Below, piece after piece: positions 33,967 to 44,992 of a stretch of DNA of 64,000 nt. The notes under the pieces are model-generated. The model saw only the letters and a list, made by a program, of their open reading frames with translations. It made no database searches and had not been told where the DNA came from. Origin of the DNA: Ryuthela nishihirai. Lineage: Eukaryota; Arthropoda; Arachnida; Araneae; Heptathelidae. A program made the translations under genes and the position numbers. Where the stretch lies: the NCBI GenBank assembly GCA_038380435.1, contig JAWZYU010000011.1, positions 77,249,501 to 77,313,500 on the forward strand, read 5' to 3'. Positions within the stretch are counted from its first letter, which is position 1; each line of letters opens with the position of its first letter.

Positions 33967-34789
33967 GACGCGCTCCCGTTAGGCATGTCCTTCAACTTCG
34001 TCCTCTCTGCCGGGACACCAACCGGCGGCCTCCCCAGCAATACCTCAAGCCAGACTTCGCTGCAGCTGAGCAGATGACCCACATGACCAGGGACTCCAAT
34101 CCCGGTCAGGCTCCCACAGGGATACTCATCCCAACTCCATGACACCCCAGACTTCACTGCGGCGATAAAGGAGCCCACTCGACTGGGGATCCTTCCAGTC
34201 AGCAGGCCCTCAGTAAAGCCTCTCCATCAGGGCACCAAGACGACCTAGAACTTCGCAGGGGCCGGCCGATATGTCCACTCAACTCGGGACTGTAGTCCCA
34301 GTTGGCAGACCCCCAGCCTGCCCCTCCATCGAGGCCGCAAGGCATGCCAGAAACACCAATGAGCCAGCACCCAGTTTCACAGAGGCACCTTCAGATCCTC
34401 CACCATGTCAGTTCTATAACCTAATCTTGGATACCAAAAAAGTTACTGGGGACTCTTAGTTTGGCTTTTCCATTGATAAGCCCACCAACCGAAGGTGGTG
34501 AGAACACCTCCCCAATCGCAAGCCTCCAACTTCGTCCTCTCCATTGTGGATGGGTCGAAGCCCCCCCCGAACTTGTCCCCAGCTTCGCTGGGGACAAGTC
34601 AATAAGCCAACAAGACTGGCCCCCTCCAAACCAGTCCGCCGGCCCTCAACAGGCCCCCTCCACCGGAGGCCACAAGACATCTGAACTCCAGAGAACCAGC
34701 GATCCGAACCCAACTTCTCAGAGGCACCGTAGCCCCCCCCCCCCCCAACAAGGTGGTCCCCCTCGGGGGGATGGGGAAAACGGTGCCTA
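33967..34789. mobile_element. GC-rich unclassified insertion related to 6258-7768, inverse orientation
   Basis: Shares with 6258-7768, in reverse complement, ACTTCGTCCTCTCC, CTCTTAGTTTGGCTTTTCCA (versus GGAACAGCCAAACTAAGAG), CCATCGAGGCCG, a polyC run (34734-34746) and CCAACAAGGTGG. Several short internal repeats (GACTTCGCTGCAG, GACTTCACTGCGG) are present, and a CCCCAGCTTCGCTGGGG hairpin. It lies within a Tc1-like transposase, as the other copy does. Confidence 0.6.
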
Positions 34790-34959
34790 GTTGGACGAAT
34801 CAAGGTTCCTTTTGCATCATGCTGATGGAAGATTCAGAATTTAGTGCAAGCAACATGAGGCCGTGGAGCCATCTTGTCTGGTGTCAACAGTACAGACTGG
34901 TGGTGATGTGATGGTGTGAGGAATGTTTTCCTGGCATACATTAGGCTCCCTGACGTTTG

Positions 34960-35500
34960 GAATGACATTACAGGATATGATGGCATAACAGGATGAAGAT
35001 GGGTGTAGAAGAAAAATTGTCTTAAGCTGGGTGGGATCTGAACCACGACCTTCTGATGACATGTCAGGTCCTCTGACCACTGAGTTACCAGCCATTCAAA
35101 AGACAGTGATTGATGAGATGGTGTATAGCATAACATCAGCCCCAGATGACGTAACAGGATGACCTAACACATGACGTAACAGAATGAGCCCCAGATGATG
35201 TAACAGGATGAAGATAGGTGTAGAGGAAAAACTGTCCTGAACTGGGTGGGATTTGAACCCACCACCTCCTGATGACATGTCTAGTGCTCTGACCACTGAG
35301 CTGCCGGCCACTGATCAATCTCTCCTCTACTGCTGATGTTATGCTATACACCATCTGATCAATCACTGTCTTTTGAATGACTGGTAGCTCAGTGGTCAGA
35401 GGACCTGATATGTCATCAGAAGGAAGTGGTTCAGATCCCACCCAGCTCAAGACAATTTTTCTTCTACACCCATCTTCATCCTGTTACTTAAAAAAACAAA
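34960..35500. repeat. SINE-B array: minus, minus, core, plus
   Basis: Minus units at about 34975-35093 (GATGACATGTCAGGTCCTC) and 35196-35312 (GGGATTTGAACCCACC as an intact B box, GATGACATGTCTAGTGCTC), then the core 35313-35378 (CACTGATCAATCTCTCC) and a plus unit 35379-35487 (CTGGTAGCTCAGTGGTCAGA, GTTCAGATCCCACCC). Between the two minus units lies the core in reverse (GACAGTGATTGATGAGATGG). Confidence 0.8.
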
Positions 35501-35695
35501 CAGCTTGATATTGGATAAATATTCATTAAATCAATGATGAGCTGTGAATTCATCTATCTAAATACAAGGTACTACTGACCATACCAGAGGTGACAAAGAT
35601 TCCAATTTGCTCACAAAAAATATCAGCCAGGAGGCTCCTGTGGGCTCGTCATGTGCACAAGAATGGGATGACTGAAGAAATAGAGTCCCCAAATG

Positions 35696-35866
35696 CACTC
35701 AAAAGACAGTGATTGACCAGATCGTTTATAGCACAACATCAGCACTAGAGGAGAGATTGATCAGTGGCCAGTAGCTCAGTGGTCAGAGCACCTGAAATGT
35801 CATGGGTTCAGATCCCACCTGGCTCAAGGCATATTTTCCTCTACATCCATCTTCATCCTGTTACTT
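35696..35866 (+). repeat. SINE-B unit with reversed core
   Basis: AAAAGACAGTGATTGACCAG core, then AGTAGCTCAGTGGTCAGAGC and GGGTTCAGATCCCACC (near-perfect B box), then CTCAAGGCATATTTTCCTC. Confidence 0.8.
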
Positions 35867-36166
35867 AAAAACAACTTGATAATGTAATAAGTTAACAGCT
35901 AATAAGAATCTTTGGCTTGATAGCTTTGCTGACAAAGCAGAGGAAGCAGTTAGACTGACCAACAGCAGAAAGCTATACTAGATAGTTAATGTTTTGTGTA
36001 GGAAGAAATAGAGAGTATACAGGGATTGGGAGATAAGCATGGTAAGGTTATTGATGATGAAGATTCTGTCATGGCAAGGTGGGCTGAGTATTTCAGTGAT
36101 GTTTTAAAGAATGTGGCTACTACTCCCTTTGTCTGTAAATGATGATAGATGGATTAATAGCTTTAA

Positions 36167-37586
36167 CTCTTTCCATGTCGGAGTCCTCTAATAATTGTTT
36201 TTATCTTTTGAATTCTAGTGATGGGAGATGTAAGTTTTGTTCCCGTCGTATGAATTGTAAAAAAAAAATTCCAAATAGAAATCTGGATTTTTTTAATTGT
36301 TTCTAATCAAATATCAAAAATAACATTTAAATCTACGATATATATATTATTTTATATCTGTTGATTCCAATGGAAAAAATTATGATAAAGTTTAATAATA
36401 AATGTATTCAAGTCTGCAGTGAACACATTCACATGTTCAATCACTAAATAGCATCAAGTAGGGACGATTTAGTTTATGCCTTTATCTGCTGTACCCTATG
36501 TAGATCATCAATCAGTTGTGATTCCCAATACTTGGGTTATTTATAGCTCTAGTAGAGTTGTAATACTTTCTAACTTTTAATGTAAAGATATTGATTTTAT
36601 TACTACCAGAAAGTGCAACATCTGAGACTACACACATCGTTTTTCGATCAATATTTTAGCTGACTTTCGATTTTAAAGACTTTTTTATTTGAATACTTCT
36701 AAAATTATGTTTTATTGCATTTCAAATGGATACTGCGATTATAAAGAATATGATTGAAAACAAAACCACTAATGATCTATAATGGTGGCAATTGGAAAAA
36801 GATTAGAATTACTCAAAGTGCAATTTTTAAAAGGTAGGATTTATAAATACTTTTAATTACATTTCAACCAAAAAAACTAATTAAGGTCAGGAAATTGCAT
36901 TTTAAACCAAAATTTCTGCCAAAATTTTAGAATTATACTTTTCCATAGCAGTTATGCAGCTTTATCATAAAATGACTCATTCTCAAATTCAGTGCATCAG
37001 TTAAACTTTAAATACTTTGAAACGTTATATATATATATTTTTTTTTGTAGTTCGTTATCACTATTCTGATATATTTTTAAATTTTAATCTAAATTATCTT
37101 GTTTTTAAAGCAAAATGCTTTTTTTATGACACTGCTTTTCTCAGATTGATTTGATGATCGTCAAAAGTTAAGAATATGCATTATGTGCATAAATGAGTAA
37201 AAAATTTAGTAACAACTAAATAAATAAAAGATTTAAGCATTATAGAATATTACGAAATGTTTATATCAAAATAATAAAATAAAATTAAAAACGGGAAATT
37301 TTTTTAATTTTACTAAAGGTTAATAAAGTAGAAAAAATAAGAGTAAAATTTTGCAATGTTTTAAAGAAATGCTTAAAAAATTTAACTTGCCATTTCTTTT
37401 CTTTGAATTTTTGCCATTTTATTAAGTACAATTAAATGCTCTTTACTTTGATATTTAACATAACATATTTCCATTTCTTAGTTACTTCAGGATGAAGTTC
37501 TAAAGCTGTTAAGTTTTCTGAAAATACTTTAAAATAAATCAGGCCACCACAGTGAGTTCAGTTTCCAGAACCAGACACTGTAAGGG
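36167..37586. mobile_element. 1.4-kb TTAA-flanked non-coding insertion
   Basis: Sits inside copy R5 with TTAA at 36163-36166 and 37587-37590. Its ends, CTCTTTCCATGTC and the reverse complement CCCTTACAGTGTC, are imperfect inverted repeats resembling the MITEs at 24969 and 54328. The interior is extremely AT-rich and has no ORF. Probably a long non-autonomous piggyBac-like element. Confidence 0.68.
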
Positions 37587-38543
37587 TTAATGTTGGCCCA
37601 ATATCACAGTCTGAAATTATTTTGGCTATCTCTAAACTAAAACTACATAAATCTCCAGGGATGGATGAAATTACTACAGAAATGCTTAGAGCTGGGAATG
37701 CTTCTGTTGTTACATGGCTTTTTGAAATTTTAAATAATTTTGTGATAAAGGTGTTATTACCACAGCTATTATTATCCTATTTTTTTTAAAAAAGGTGATT
37801 AAGTTCAAGTGATAACTATAAGGTTATCTACTTTCTGTTCCAGGTAGAGTTCTTTGCATGATTATACATAATTGAATTAAGAATTCAGTTGATGGACAAC
37901 TGCATGATGAATAAAGGGCATTCAAAATTGGTAGGGGATGCATTGATAAAATAATTTCCCTTAGACTGATTCTGGAGAAATGAGTGGTTACTAACTTTGT
38001 AGATTTCTAAAAGGCTTTTGACTCTATAGATTGTCATATTTGTTATATATTGAGAGATTGTATGGCATACTAGACAAGTTAGCATAATGAAATATCTCTA
38101 TAATAACATTGATTCAAGTGTGAGAGTTGTTAAGGCTTGTAGCTATGATTTAGAATTGCTACTAGAGTTTGACAAGTGTGCATTTTGTTTCCTTTTCTCT
38201 TTAGTTTGATTGGTGATTATCTTATACAGAATTCACTGCAAAAGAAAGAATTTGGGCTTCAACAGTCTAGAGATTTGAAAATTTCTGATTTAGATTATGC
38301 TGATGATTTGGACCTTTGGCAAACGATGAAATGAGCTCTTTTATTACAAGTTCCTGATGAGACTGGTAGTAGAGTAGGTTTGGTGATAAACAGAAAGAAA
38401 ACTAAAATGGTGAAAATTGGTCAGGCAGGTTGTGGTTCAGTTATTTTGAATGGTTGCACCCTTGAGCAAGTGTCTCTGTTTAATTATCTCCAGGACCTGT
38501 GTAACAGGTACTGGTGAAGTGCAGCACGAGAAAAACAGAATAG

Positions 38544-38633
38544 AATTTAAACAATAATTGACAGTCTCAGTTACCTGTAGACTTTTTACGTCTATAAACC
38601 AACAAATGTTTTATGGAAAAAAACATTTATTGA
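38544..38633. mobile_element. 90-bp insertion with GAATAG target duplication
   Basis: GAATAG at 38538-38543 and 38634-38639 flanks it, interrupting the RTE reading frame. It contains AAATGTTT and AAACATTT as a short inverted pair. Class unknown. Confidence 0.6.
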
Positions 38634-39175
38634 GAATAGCAATTGCTTTTGATACTTCTAAGAGTCTATGGAAAGTGTCGAAAAATAGGCATATACACCT
38701 AAAGACTAAAATTAGGCTGCATAATAGTTTGCTTTTCTAAAGTTAGTTATGGTAGCAAAACATGAATTCTTTGTAAACAAGATAACAGGAAACTTTATGC
38801 CTTTGATTCTAGATGCTTACACAGTATCTTGCACATTAGATGGTTTCACCTGATTTTAAGTAATGATGAGGTTATGCAAAGCAGTTGGCAACCTTCTCTG
38901 AGAAGCATATTGCATAGAAAAAGACTGCATTGGTTTGGTCATGTTGCACACGTGCATAACTATAGATTAGCAAATAGGGTTATGAACCCTATGAATCTAA
39001 TGGTCCCAGAAAAAGTGGGGAGACCTAGGATGTGGTGGGAAGACAATGTCAAACAGGATCATGTTAGATTTGGCCTATTATGGTCAAATGTAGAAACTGC
39101 AGTTCAAGACACAACACATTTAGAGAATTAAACTGCACATTCTGGTTGGACCTCTGTAGTCCATGGCTTCTTGAT

Positions 39176-39872
39176 GATTTTATGCGTGTATCAAATTGGT
39201 TGCTGGACTATGATGTATAGATGTTCGATGCCATCCAATGCTTCAATGCTGTACATCTGAGTAACCCAAGGTATATGAATACTTGTTTTATGGTTATAAA
39301 GGCTTGGCTCAATACTGCTATGAATAGTGCATAGGTACCCCAACACTTCAAACTAGATGGTAGAGCTTCAAGAGAGCATGATCAATCATCATAACCTTCC
39401 TTAAGTATACTCTGTTTCACACAAAGAATAGAGCAGCAATTGCCTCTCAGAGTTTTTTGTTCATTTGCTGCTCAAAGCTCTTAATCAAAGCCAATGAAAA
39501 GCATGACATGGCACCTAAAAATGTATCAATCCTCCATCATTAGAGAGCATTTGCAAGTGTTTTATATCACGAATGTACCAGTATAAAAGAAATTACACTT
39601 CATCGTGTACTTTACAATATTTCAAAATTAAAAACAGTATTTCAATTGTTCACTTCCATAAACTATATGTAATAATATTTTACATTGGAAAAAGTACTTA
39701 TTTCCTGCATAAAATACAGAACTATTTTCTATGTCTGAGCATTACATTTGTGAGTTGTTCTTCCTAGAACTCGTGTGAGTGTGGCATCTTTCCAGTGGTT
39801 GTTGCCTTCTTTGATCTTCAGATTTTGCTGCTCCAATCTTTATATGATATAGAGTATAGGTGTGAATTACCT
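39176..39872. repeat. Dispersed repeat D, unit end
   Basis: TTGGTTGCTGG, CTTCAATGCTGTACATCTGA, TAACCCAAGGTA, CACTTCAAACTAGATGGTAG and ATGATCAATCATCATAACC at 39196-39410 match 40785-40985 in order. The remainder to 39872 is AT-rich with no feature. Confidence 0.65.
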
Positions 39873-39883
39873 CTGCCTTACCA

Positions 39884-40632
39884 GGGGCAGGGGTGGCTCA
39901 GTCGGTAGTGAGCCAGGCTCGTAATCTACAGTTCCCAGGTTCGAGTCCCAGCTGGGTTAGCATTGAGATTTATCTCCACAAAATTCCCCGCCCTGCCCAC
40001 AGTCAGTAGAGGACACCGATGGGCTTGGAAAGGCCACCATCCGTCGGATGGGACATTAAGCCGTGCCCCGTGTACATTAATGTGCACAGGGTATGGCGTG
40101 TAGACCCTGTGCACATTAAAGAACATGCTAGATGGCCTTGACGGGAAGCTACCATCTGTCTCCCAACAGCTGTTCCAGTGGGTCCCCTCTCCCAACCTTC
40201 TCTGAGCCTTTGGGGTCCCAGGTTCGAGTCCCAGCTGGGTCAGCGTTGAGATTTATCTCCGCAAAATTCCCCGCCCTGCCCACGGTCAGTAGGGGACACC
40301 GATGGGCTTGGAAAGGCCGCCGTCCGTCGGATGGGATGTTAAGCCGTGGCCCCGTGTGCGGGAGAGCCATACCCTGTGCACGTTAAAGAACACGCTGGAT
40401 GGCCTTGACGGGAGGCTACCATCTGTCTCCCAACAGCTGTTCCAGTGGGTCCCCTCCCCCAACCTTCTCTGAGCCTTCGGGGTCCATGTGACCTGGACAT
40501 TTAGCCCATGGTGTGCAAAAAAGTGCCGCTCAGAGGTAAAAAACCAAACCAAACCTTTGGGGTCCTTGTGACCTTGTCATTTAGCCCATGATGTGCAAAA
40601 AAGTGCCACTCAGAGATAACCCAACCCAACCC
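39884..40632 (+). mobile_element. Composite SINE-A (three joined copies) inserted as one unit
   Basis: Starts with a full tRNA-like head (GGTGGCTCAGTCGGTAG, GGTTCGAGTCCCAG) at 39884, then a first body to about 40212. It is joined to a second copy that begins exactly at GGTTCGAGTCC, missing its A box, and continues to about 40550. A third copy of only the 3' end follows (CTTTGGGGTCCTTGTGACC) and ends in CAACCCAACC. The single 11-bp duplication CTGCCTTACCA (39873-39883 and 40633-40643) shows it was inserted as one piece, or was expanded after insertion. Confidence 0.88.
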
Positions 40633-41180
40633 CTGCCTTACCACAACTGGTAGAGCAACTGGTGCATAACCAGATACCACATTCAAGACATCAGAGTCCA
40701 GAATGTAGAGCAAATAGGTGGATTTTTCCATATTTGCAAATTTACTACAAAACTGTTACTGAGATTTATTCCTTCTTATCACATTGGTTGCTGGCTTATA
40801 GTATGTAAGGTTATTTGCATCCACTACTTCAATGTTATGCCTCTGAATAACCCAAGGTAATTAATATTTGATAAATGGTTATAAAAGCTTGATTCAACAT
40901 TGGTATAAACAGCACACGGGTGCACCAACACTTCAAATTAGATGGTAGAGTTCCAACAGAGAATGATCAACCATTATGACCTTTCTTAAGGAAGTGTGAA
41001 CTATACCCTGCCTTACATCAACCTGGTAGAGCAACTTGCACATAACCAAGAGATTTTACATTCAAGTGTGAAAGATAGATGGGTGGAGTTTTTTCACACT
41101 TCCCTAACTATTACGAAATGACTCTCATTGCAGTGAGATTTATTCCTTTCATGTTCCCTATACGATTGATTACCAAATGC
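40633..41180 (+). repeat. tRNA-Met-like SINE/repeat D, two units
   Basis: tRNA-like heads at about 40640-40690 (CTGGTAGAGCAACTGGTGC, CATAACCAG, ACATTCAAGAC) and 41020-41065 (CCTGGTAGAGCAACTTGCA, CATAACC, ACATTCAAGTG). The triplet CAT lies at the anticodon position, like a Met tRNA. A body with CACATTGGTTGCTGGC and CACTTCAAATTAGATGGTAG lies between them. The first unit is split by the composite SINE-A. Confidence 0.65.
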
Positions 41181-41639
41181 AGTGCGATTGATTACCAAAC
41201 TCAAGTGTAACCACTGTATATTTTTACAAAGTTTTCATTTTTTGAGGTTTTCTCATGCTCTTTGTCATTAAAGAAAGTTATATAAATAAATAGTTTAATT
41301 CAGTGTTCAATAATTATATAATATATATGTATACTTTTTTGCTAATACTATGCACAGAAGTTGTTAAATGTTCATATGAAAATGATACCCTGAATATAAA
41401 TATAATACATCATGAAAGTCAAAATGTTCTTAGGAACATAAGATGAATTTATTCATGATCTCACAAAGGTTACAGAAGGAAACACCATTTGTTGAACATA
41501 TAAAAGGATGGCACAAACTAATTAGAACAAAACTTACTATAAATATTCTTAATATTTGATCAATTATCACGATTTCAGATATATTTTTATATACATCATC
41601 AGATTGAAGTTGATGTTTAGAAGGTTTTTGACTTTTGTG
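41181..41639. other. AT-rich intron sequence, no feature seen
   Basis: TA-rich tract near 41318-41330; nothing coding. Confidence 0.5.
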
Positions 41640-42250
41640 ATGTCAAAGGAACTTTCAGGATATTTTGAATTCTGTCAAGAAAGGAGATATTATCCTTATT
41701 CTAGGTGATTTCAGTTTTAAAGTTGGTACTTACACTGACCTTTGGAGAGGGGTGATAGGCCCCTTTTGATATTGGTAGGTGCAATGGCAAAGGAGCAATG
41801 TCTCCTACAGGTAAGTAAACTTAATGGTTTGAGAATAACTAACACTACAACATACATAAGTACACATGGGTTTCACCAAATGGCTGCATAAGAATATGAT
41901 AGATTATATTAATTAACAACAAATGAGCTAGTTCTGTTAGGAACACCAGGTCATATAGGAGAGCTGAAATTGGATCTGACCATTATCTTGTTGAAACTGT
42001 TCTGCAACTTAAACTTAAGAAGTGTTGTGCTAAATTTAAAAAACTTACCTTTAATTGAATTTTTAACTGAACACTGAAACACCCATTTATAGCCAAAGTT
42101 TACCATAACAATTTATTTAGTCATTATGAGTTATGGTCATACTACTGAAGTTAAGGAAGAATAGGACTGTTTTAACCAGGCTTTTCTTGAAATTAATAGT
42201 ACTCTTTTGGGTAAAAAGGAACAGAGAAGGCAAAATTGTTTGAGTGAAAA
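41640..42250 (+). pseudogene. RTE-clade LINE fragment (copy R6), endonuclease part
   Basis: Follows the intact copy from the ILNSVKKGD region (TTCAGGATATTTTGAATTCT) through GVIGPF, the GSDHYLV region (near 41970) and the linker to GKKEQRRQN near 42240. Full of indels and stops. Confidence 0.88.
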
Positions 42251-42405
42251 AGGGAAAAATAGGTTGATAATAGTTCGAATCAAACTTGTGAGCTTAAATC
42301 AGGTGATTGCTTCAATACAGAGTAACATTAACAAACAAACCGGCAATACCGTATAATGCTTCTAAAAATATGGCAATCAAGTGGCTTTATCGAATTATTT
42401 ATATT
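42251..42405. other. Short repeat fragment 5' of the LTR element
   Basis: GATAATAGTTCGAATCAAAC followed by TTGTGAGCTTAAATCAG is shared with 62905-62940, so this is a dispersed repeat of unknown type. Confidence 0.45.
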
Positions 42406-42409
42406 GTAG

Positions 42410-43316
42410 TGTGATGGTCCACCCATTCATTTTTACTTTTCCTTAACCAGTTTTACTTTATTTATGTTATATTTATCATTTTGGGGATTATTTCATTTCT
42501 CTCTTTTGATCCACTAAAGGAGTTTTGCACGCACAATTCCAACTTTTGATTGCCAGCCACTAATGCACACATTTAGGACACTCCCCTCTAGCATCATAGC
42601 TAGCGTGCTATTGTCAGATTATGCAAATGTTTAATTAAATAATGAATAAACTCGACATTCTTGGTATATATACAAATATTAACCACTCTGGAAGTCGATT
42701 TAATTTTTAGAGGAAATTTTTTTTTTCCTCTAAAAATTAAATCGACTTCCAGAGTGGTTAATATTTGTATATGCAAATGTTTTACCTAAAGTGCAACACA
42801 CACGTCGGTTGTATGCAGCATGTTATACTAAGTGACGTTAAGTCACGGAGTCTCAAAAGAGTCAATATGTATGATTACATAATATATATATGTGGACTAG
42901 TGATGAGAGATGTTAGTAAGAAGGTAGTGAAGGAGGAAGATGTTAGTAGTCAGTTGTTTTTTTTTACATATTTAGAGATGAAGTTTTTTTAGTTACTCCG
43001 ACTTTTTGTATTCATCAGTATTTATAGTTAGTCTTGAATTTTTTCGGAAATAAATTTTGTTATCTATATTTGACTTTTGCTACTTTTCTCTTGAGCAATG
43101 TTAATTGATTTTTGATTGATTTAAACTTTAACAATCTGACAATCTTTTTTGAATTCTTGCTCAATAACTAATGTTACATACACAACAAACCCTATTTCAA
43201 CTTTATTTGGCAAGTTAATATTGCCTGGTGCCCGATAAGCTATCCGGAGTTTGAATCTATTTTGGATCAGACAAAAAGTCCAACTTGAGAAAGTTAATAA
43301 TCTTTGGAGTGTTACA
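42410..43316 (+). repeat. 5' LTR
   Basis: TGT...ACA ends; direct repeat of 46131-47188, and related to 63469-64000. It contains a 138-bp insertion (42633-42770) absent from the other two LTRs, and GGAAATAAA, a probable polyadenylation signal, near 43047. Confidence 0.9.
42633..42770. mobile_element. 138-bp insertion containing a perfect 49-bp hairpin
   Basis: ATGCAAATGTTT is duplicated at 42621-42632 and 42771-42782. The other LTRs carry this site once, uninterrupted. Arms 42668-42716 and 42724-42772 are exact reverse complements with a T7 loop; the right arm overlaps the duplicated site by 2 bp. No coding capacity. Confidence 0.9.
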
Positions 43317-43333
43317 GAGCAATATAAAGAAAC

Positions 43334-43352
43334 TGGTGCCTGAACAGGCACT
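43334..43352 (+). other. Primer-binding site (tRNA-Lys-like)
   Basis: TGGTGCCTGAACAGGCACT matches the tRNA-Lys primer site TGGCGCCCGAACAGGGACT at 16 of 19 positions. It lies 17 nt after the LTR end, further than usual. Confidence 0.6.
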
Positions 43353-43742
43353 CTATATATATGTGTATGTATAAATTGTATGTTATTTAATGTAATTGTC
43401 AAAGTTAACAAATTTTTGAGCTCATTAGTTATTTGTACTAATCATAGATTTAATGGCAGCTTAAGCCGAAATTTTTGTTGATCAAGAAGCTTAACTTTTG
43501 TATTAGTCAAAGGTACTGAAGTTTCAGCACAGTTATTGCTGATATTTAAGATCTTTATTGTATGTATGTAAAGATTAAACGTGTCTGGGCACACAATAGA
43601 TAAACTTTTTGATAAGCAAGTTTATTTACAAGCTTAGTATAGCTTTACTATTTATTGCTGTATAGCAATACCTTTTGAGTGCTGCTCAAGATAAAAAAGT
43701 TTCAAAATTTCCGAAATTCAAAATTTTGGCAGATCGCTAAAC

Positions 43743-44992
43743 ATGTCTGCTAATAATATGGCCAATTCCACCATTATTGCTCCCGACTTAGTAAAAGATA
43801 GGTTGCAGGATGTGATGAAAGAAGCAGAAGTGTTAATGAATCTGCTTAAAGAGCCTCAGGAGAAAAGGGGAACGACAACCACTCCTAAATTTGTTGACAA
43901 TGTCAGCAAATTTAGTCAGTTCATGAACATATAAACTTTGAACGTAAAGTTCCATTTTTTGTTCCATCAGAAACAAGTGATAGAACAAAGTATTATCAAA
44001 CCCCTCAACGACAAGTTGCCAACCCATTTATTAACTGTAGTCCATATGTTAACTGGCCTTTACCTAAGATAAGGTTCAACAGTTCGAAACGTCCGTCATT
44101 GTGGACATTTGTCAAGTCCATGGAAGAGCATTTCCATTTACATGAAGTGCCTGACAACAAAAAGGTTTTTTCTGCAGTATCTTGTTTAATTGGATGTGCT
44201 AAGCAATGGTGGAATAATGTAAGGCATCATCATGGCATAAAATTTTGGGAAGATTTTAAAAACGGACTTTTGGAAATTTATTCTCCTTATGGTGACTTGG
44301 CACATCTAGCTACAGAACCTTTTTCATGAAGACAAAGGGAAGGAGATGATATTGAAAAATTCATCTGGGGGTATAGTGGAGTTATACCAGCTGTACGACG
44401 CTGATGCCGCCGAAATTGATATTATAAATTGCATTATGTCCCAATTACTTTTATCCGTATAAGAGGTTTTAGAAGTACGAAACGTAAATTCAATTTCAAC
44501 GTTAATCAAATTGCCTCAACAATACACTGCAAGAGAATTTGCAAAAACTGCATTAAATCAACAATGGATGCAATCCTCACCAAAGCAGCAATATTGGGTT
44601 GAGTCTCGCAAAATGACTCCTGCACAACTGGAAGTTACATGGTCTGAATAATTTGTGCCGAATGCCTGTACAATGATGCAGAACAAACGAAGCAGAGATT
44701 ACATTCTGGATCAAGTTTCCAACAATGAAATTAGACCTAAAACTTTTGCTACGAATAATAGAGAGACTTTCAGATGCAACTTTTGTGGCCAACTAGGGAA
44801 CACGGAGCGATATTGCTACAGAAAAAATGGCAATTCAGGAAACTTACATTAGGATCTTTGAAGTGAGATGCCAAAGTTCCTCAAGAAAAGTCCTCTCAAA
44901 AGTTATGTCTTGCCACTATTGTCACAAAAAAACTGAATAGATTGCATTTTTTCGATTCAGCTGACTGAAAGCTGAATTGAGTGTTGTAAGTT
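43743..44992 (+). pseudogene. gag polyprotein remnant with a protease trace
   Basis: Starts MSANNMANSTIIAPDLVKD at 43743 and hits a stop after 63 codons. The capsid-like region is open at 44099-44329 (SMEEHFHLHEVPDNKKVFSA, AKQWWNNVRHHHG, FWEDFKNGLLEIYSPYGD), matching the retrotransposon gag domain pattern. The zinc knuckle CNFCGQLGNTERYC (about 44775-44820) keeps the Cys spacing but has Asn where the His belongs. A protease-like trace (RLHFFDSAD near 44940-44966) follows. There are several stops between blocks. Pol is absent, so copies of this type would need another element for mobilisation. Confidence 0.78.

Larger units (their letters stand above)
33126..34960 (+). pseudogene. Second Tc1-like transposase, split by a GC-rich insertion
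   Basis: The N-terminal part (33126-33700) reads MNDLSKF then HGMIVGFRHAGSRISQTANLL, the usual start and first helix-turn-helix of Tc1-like transposases, and further decayed blocks to about 33560. The reading resumes at about 34793 with DESRFLLHHADGRFRI, CLVSTVQTGGD and MFSWHTLGSLT, which are the first-Asp region and the segment after it. The second Asp and Glu are absent, because SINE-B units follow at 34960. Dead. Confidence 0.75.
35903..39175 (+). pseudogene. RTE-clade LINE fragment (copy R5), decayed, with two insertions
   Basis: Aligns to the intact copy from the linker (TAAGAATCTTTGGCTTGATAG) through the RT and C-terminal domain. It is split by a TTAA-flanked block (36167-37586) and a 90-bp insertion (38544-38633). 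The RT box is still readable near 38300 (LDYADDLD), and FKKAFDSVD has decayed to KAFDSI near 38010. C-terminal blocks PSLRSILHRKRLHWFGHVAH lie near 38895-38955. No GAT tail remains, only CTTGATGATTTTATG. Confidence 0.9.

Noticed and set aside
43200..43260. TGGTGCCCGATAAGC near 43230 as the primer-binding site with a shorter LTR
   Set aside because: The same sequence is present in the 3' LTR (47101 on), and the terminal ATTACA plus GTAG at 51001 show that the LTR extends to 43316.
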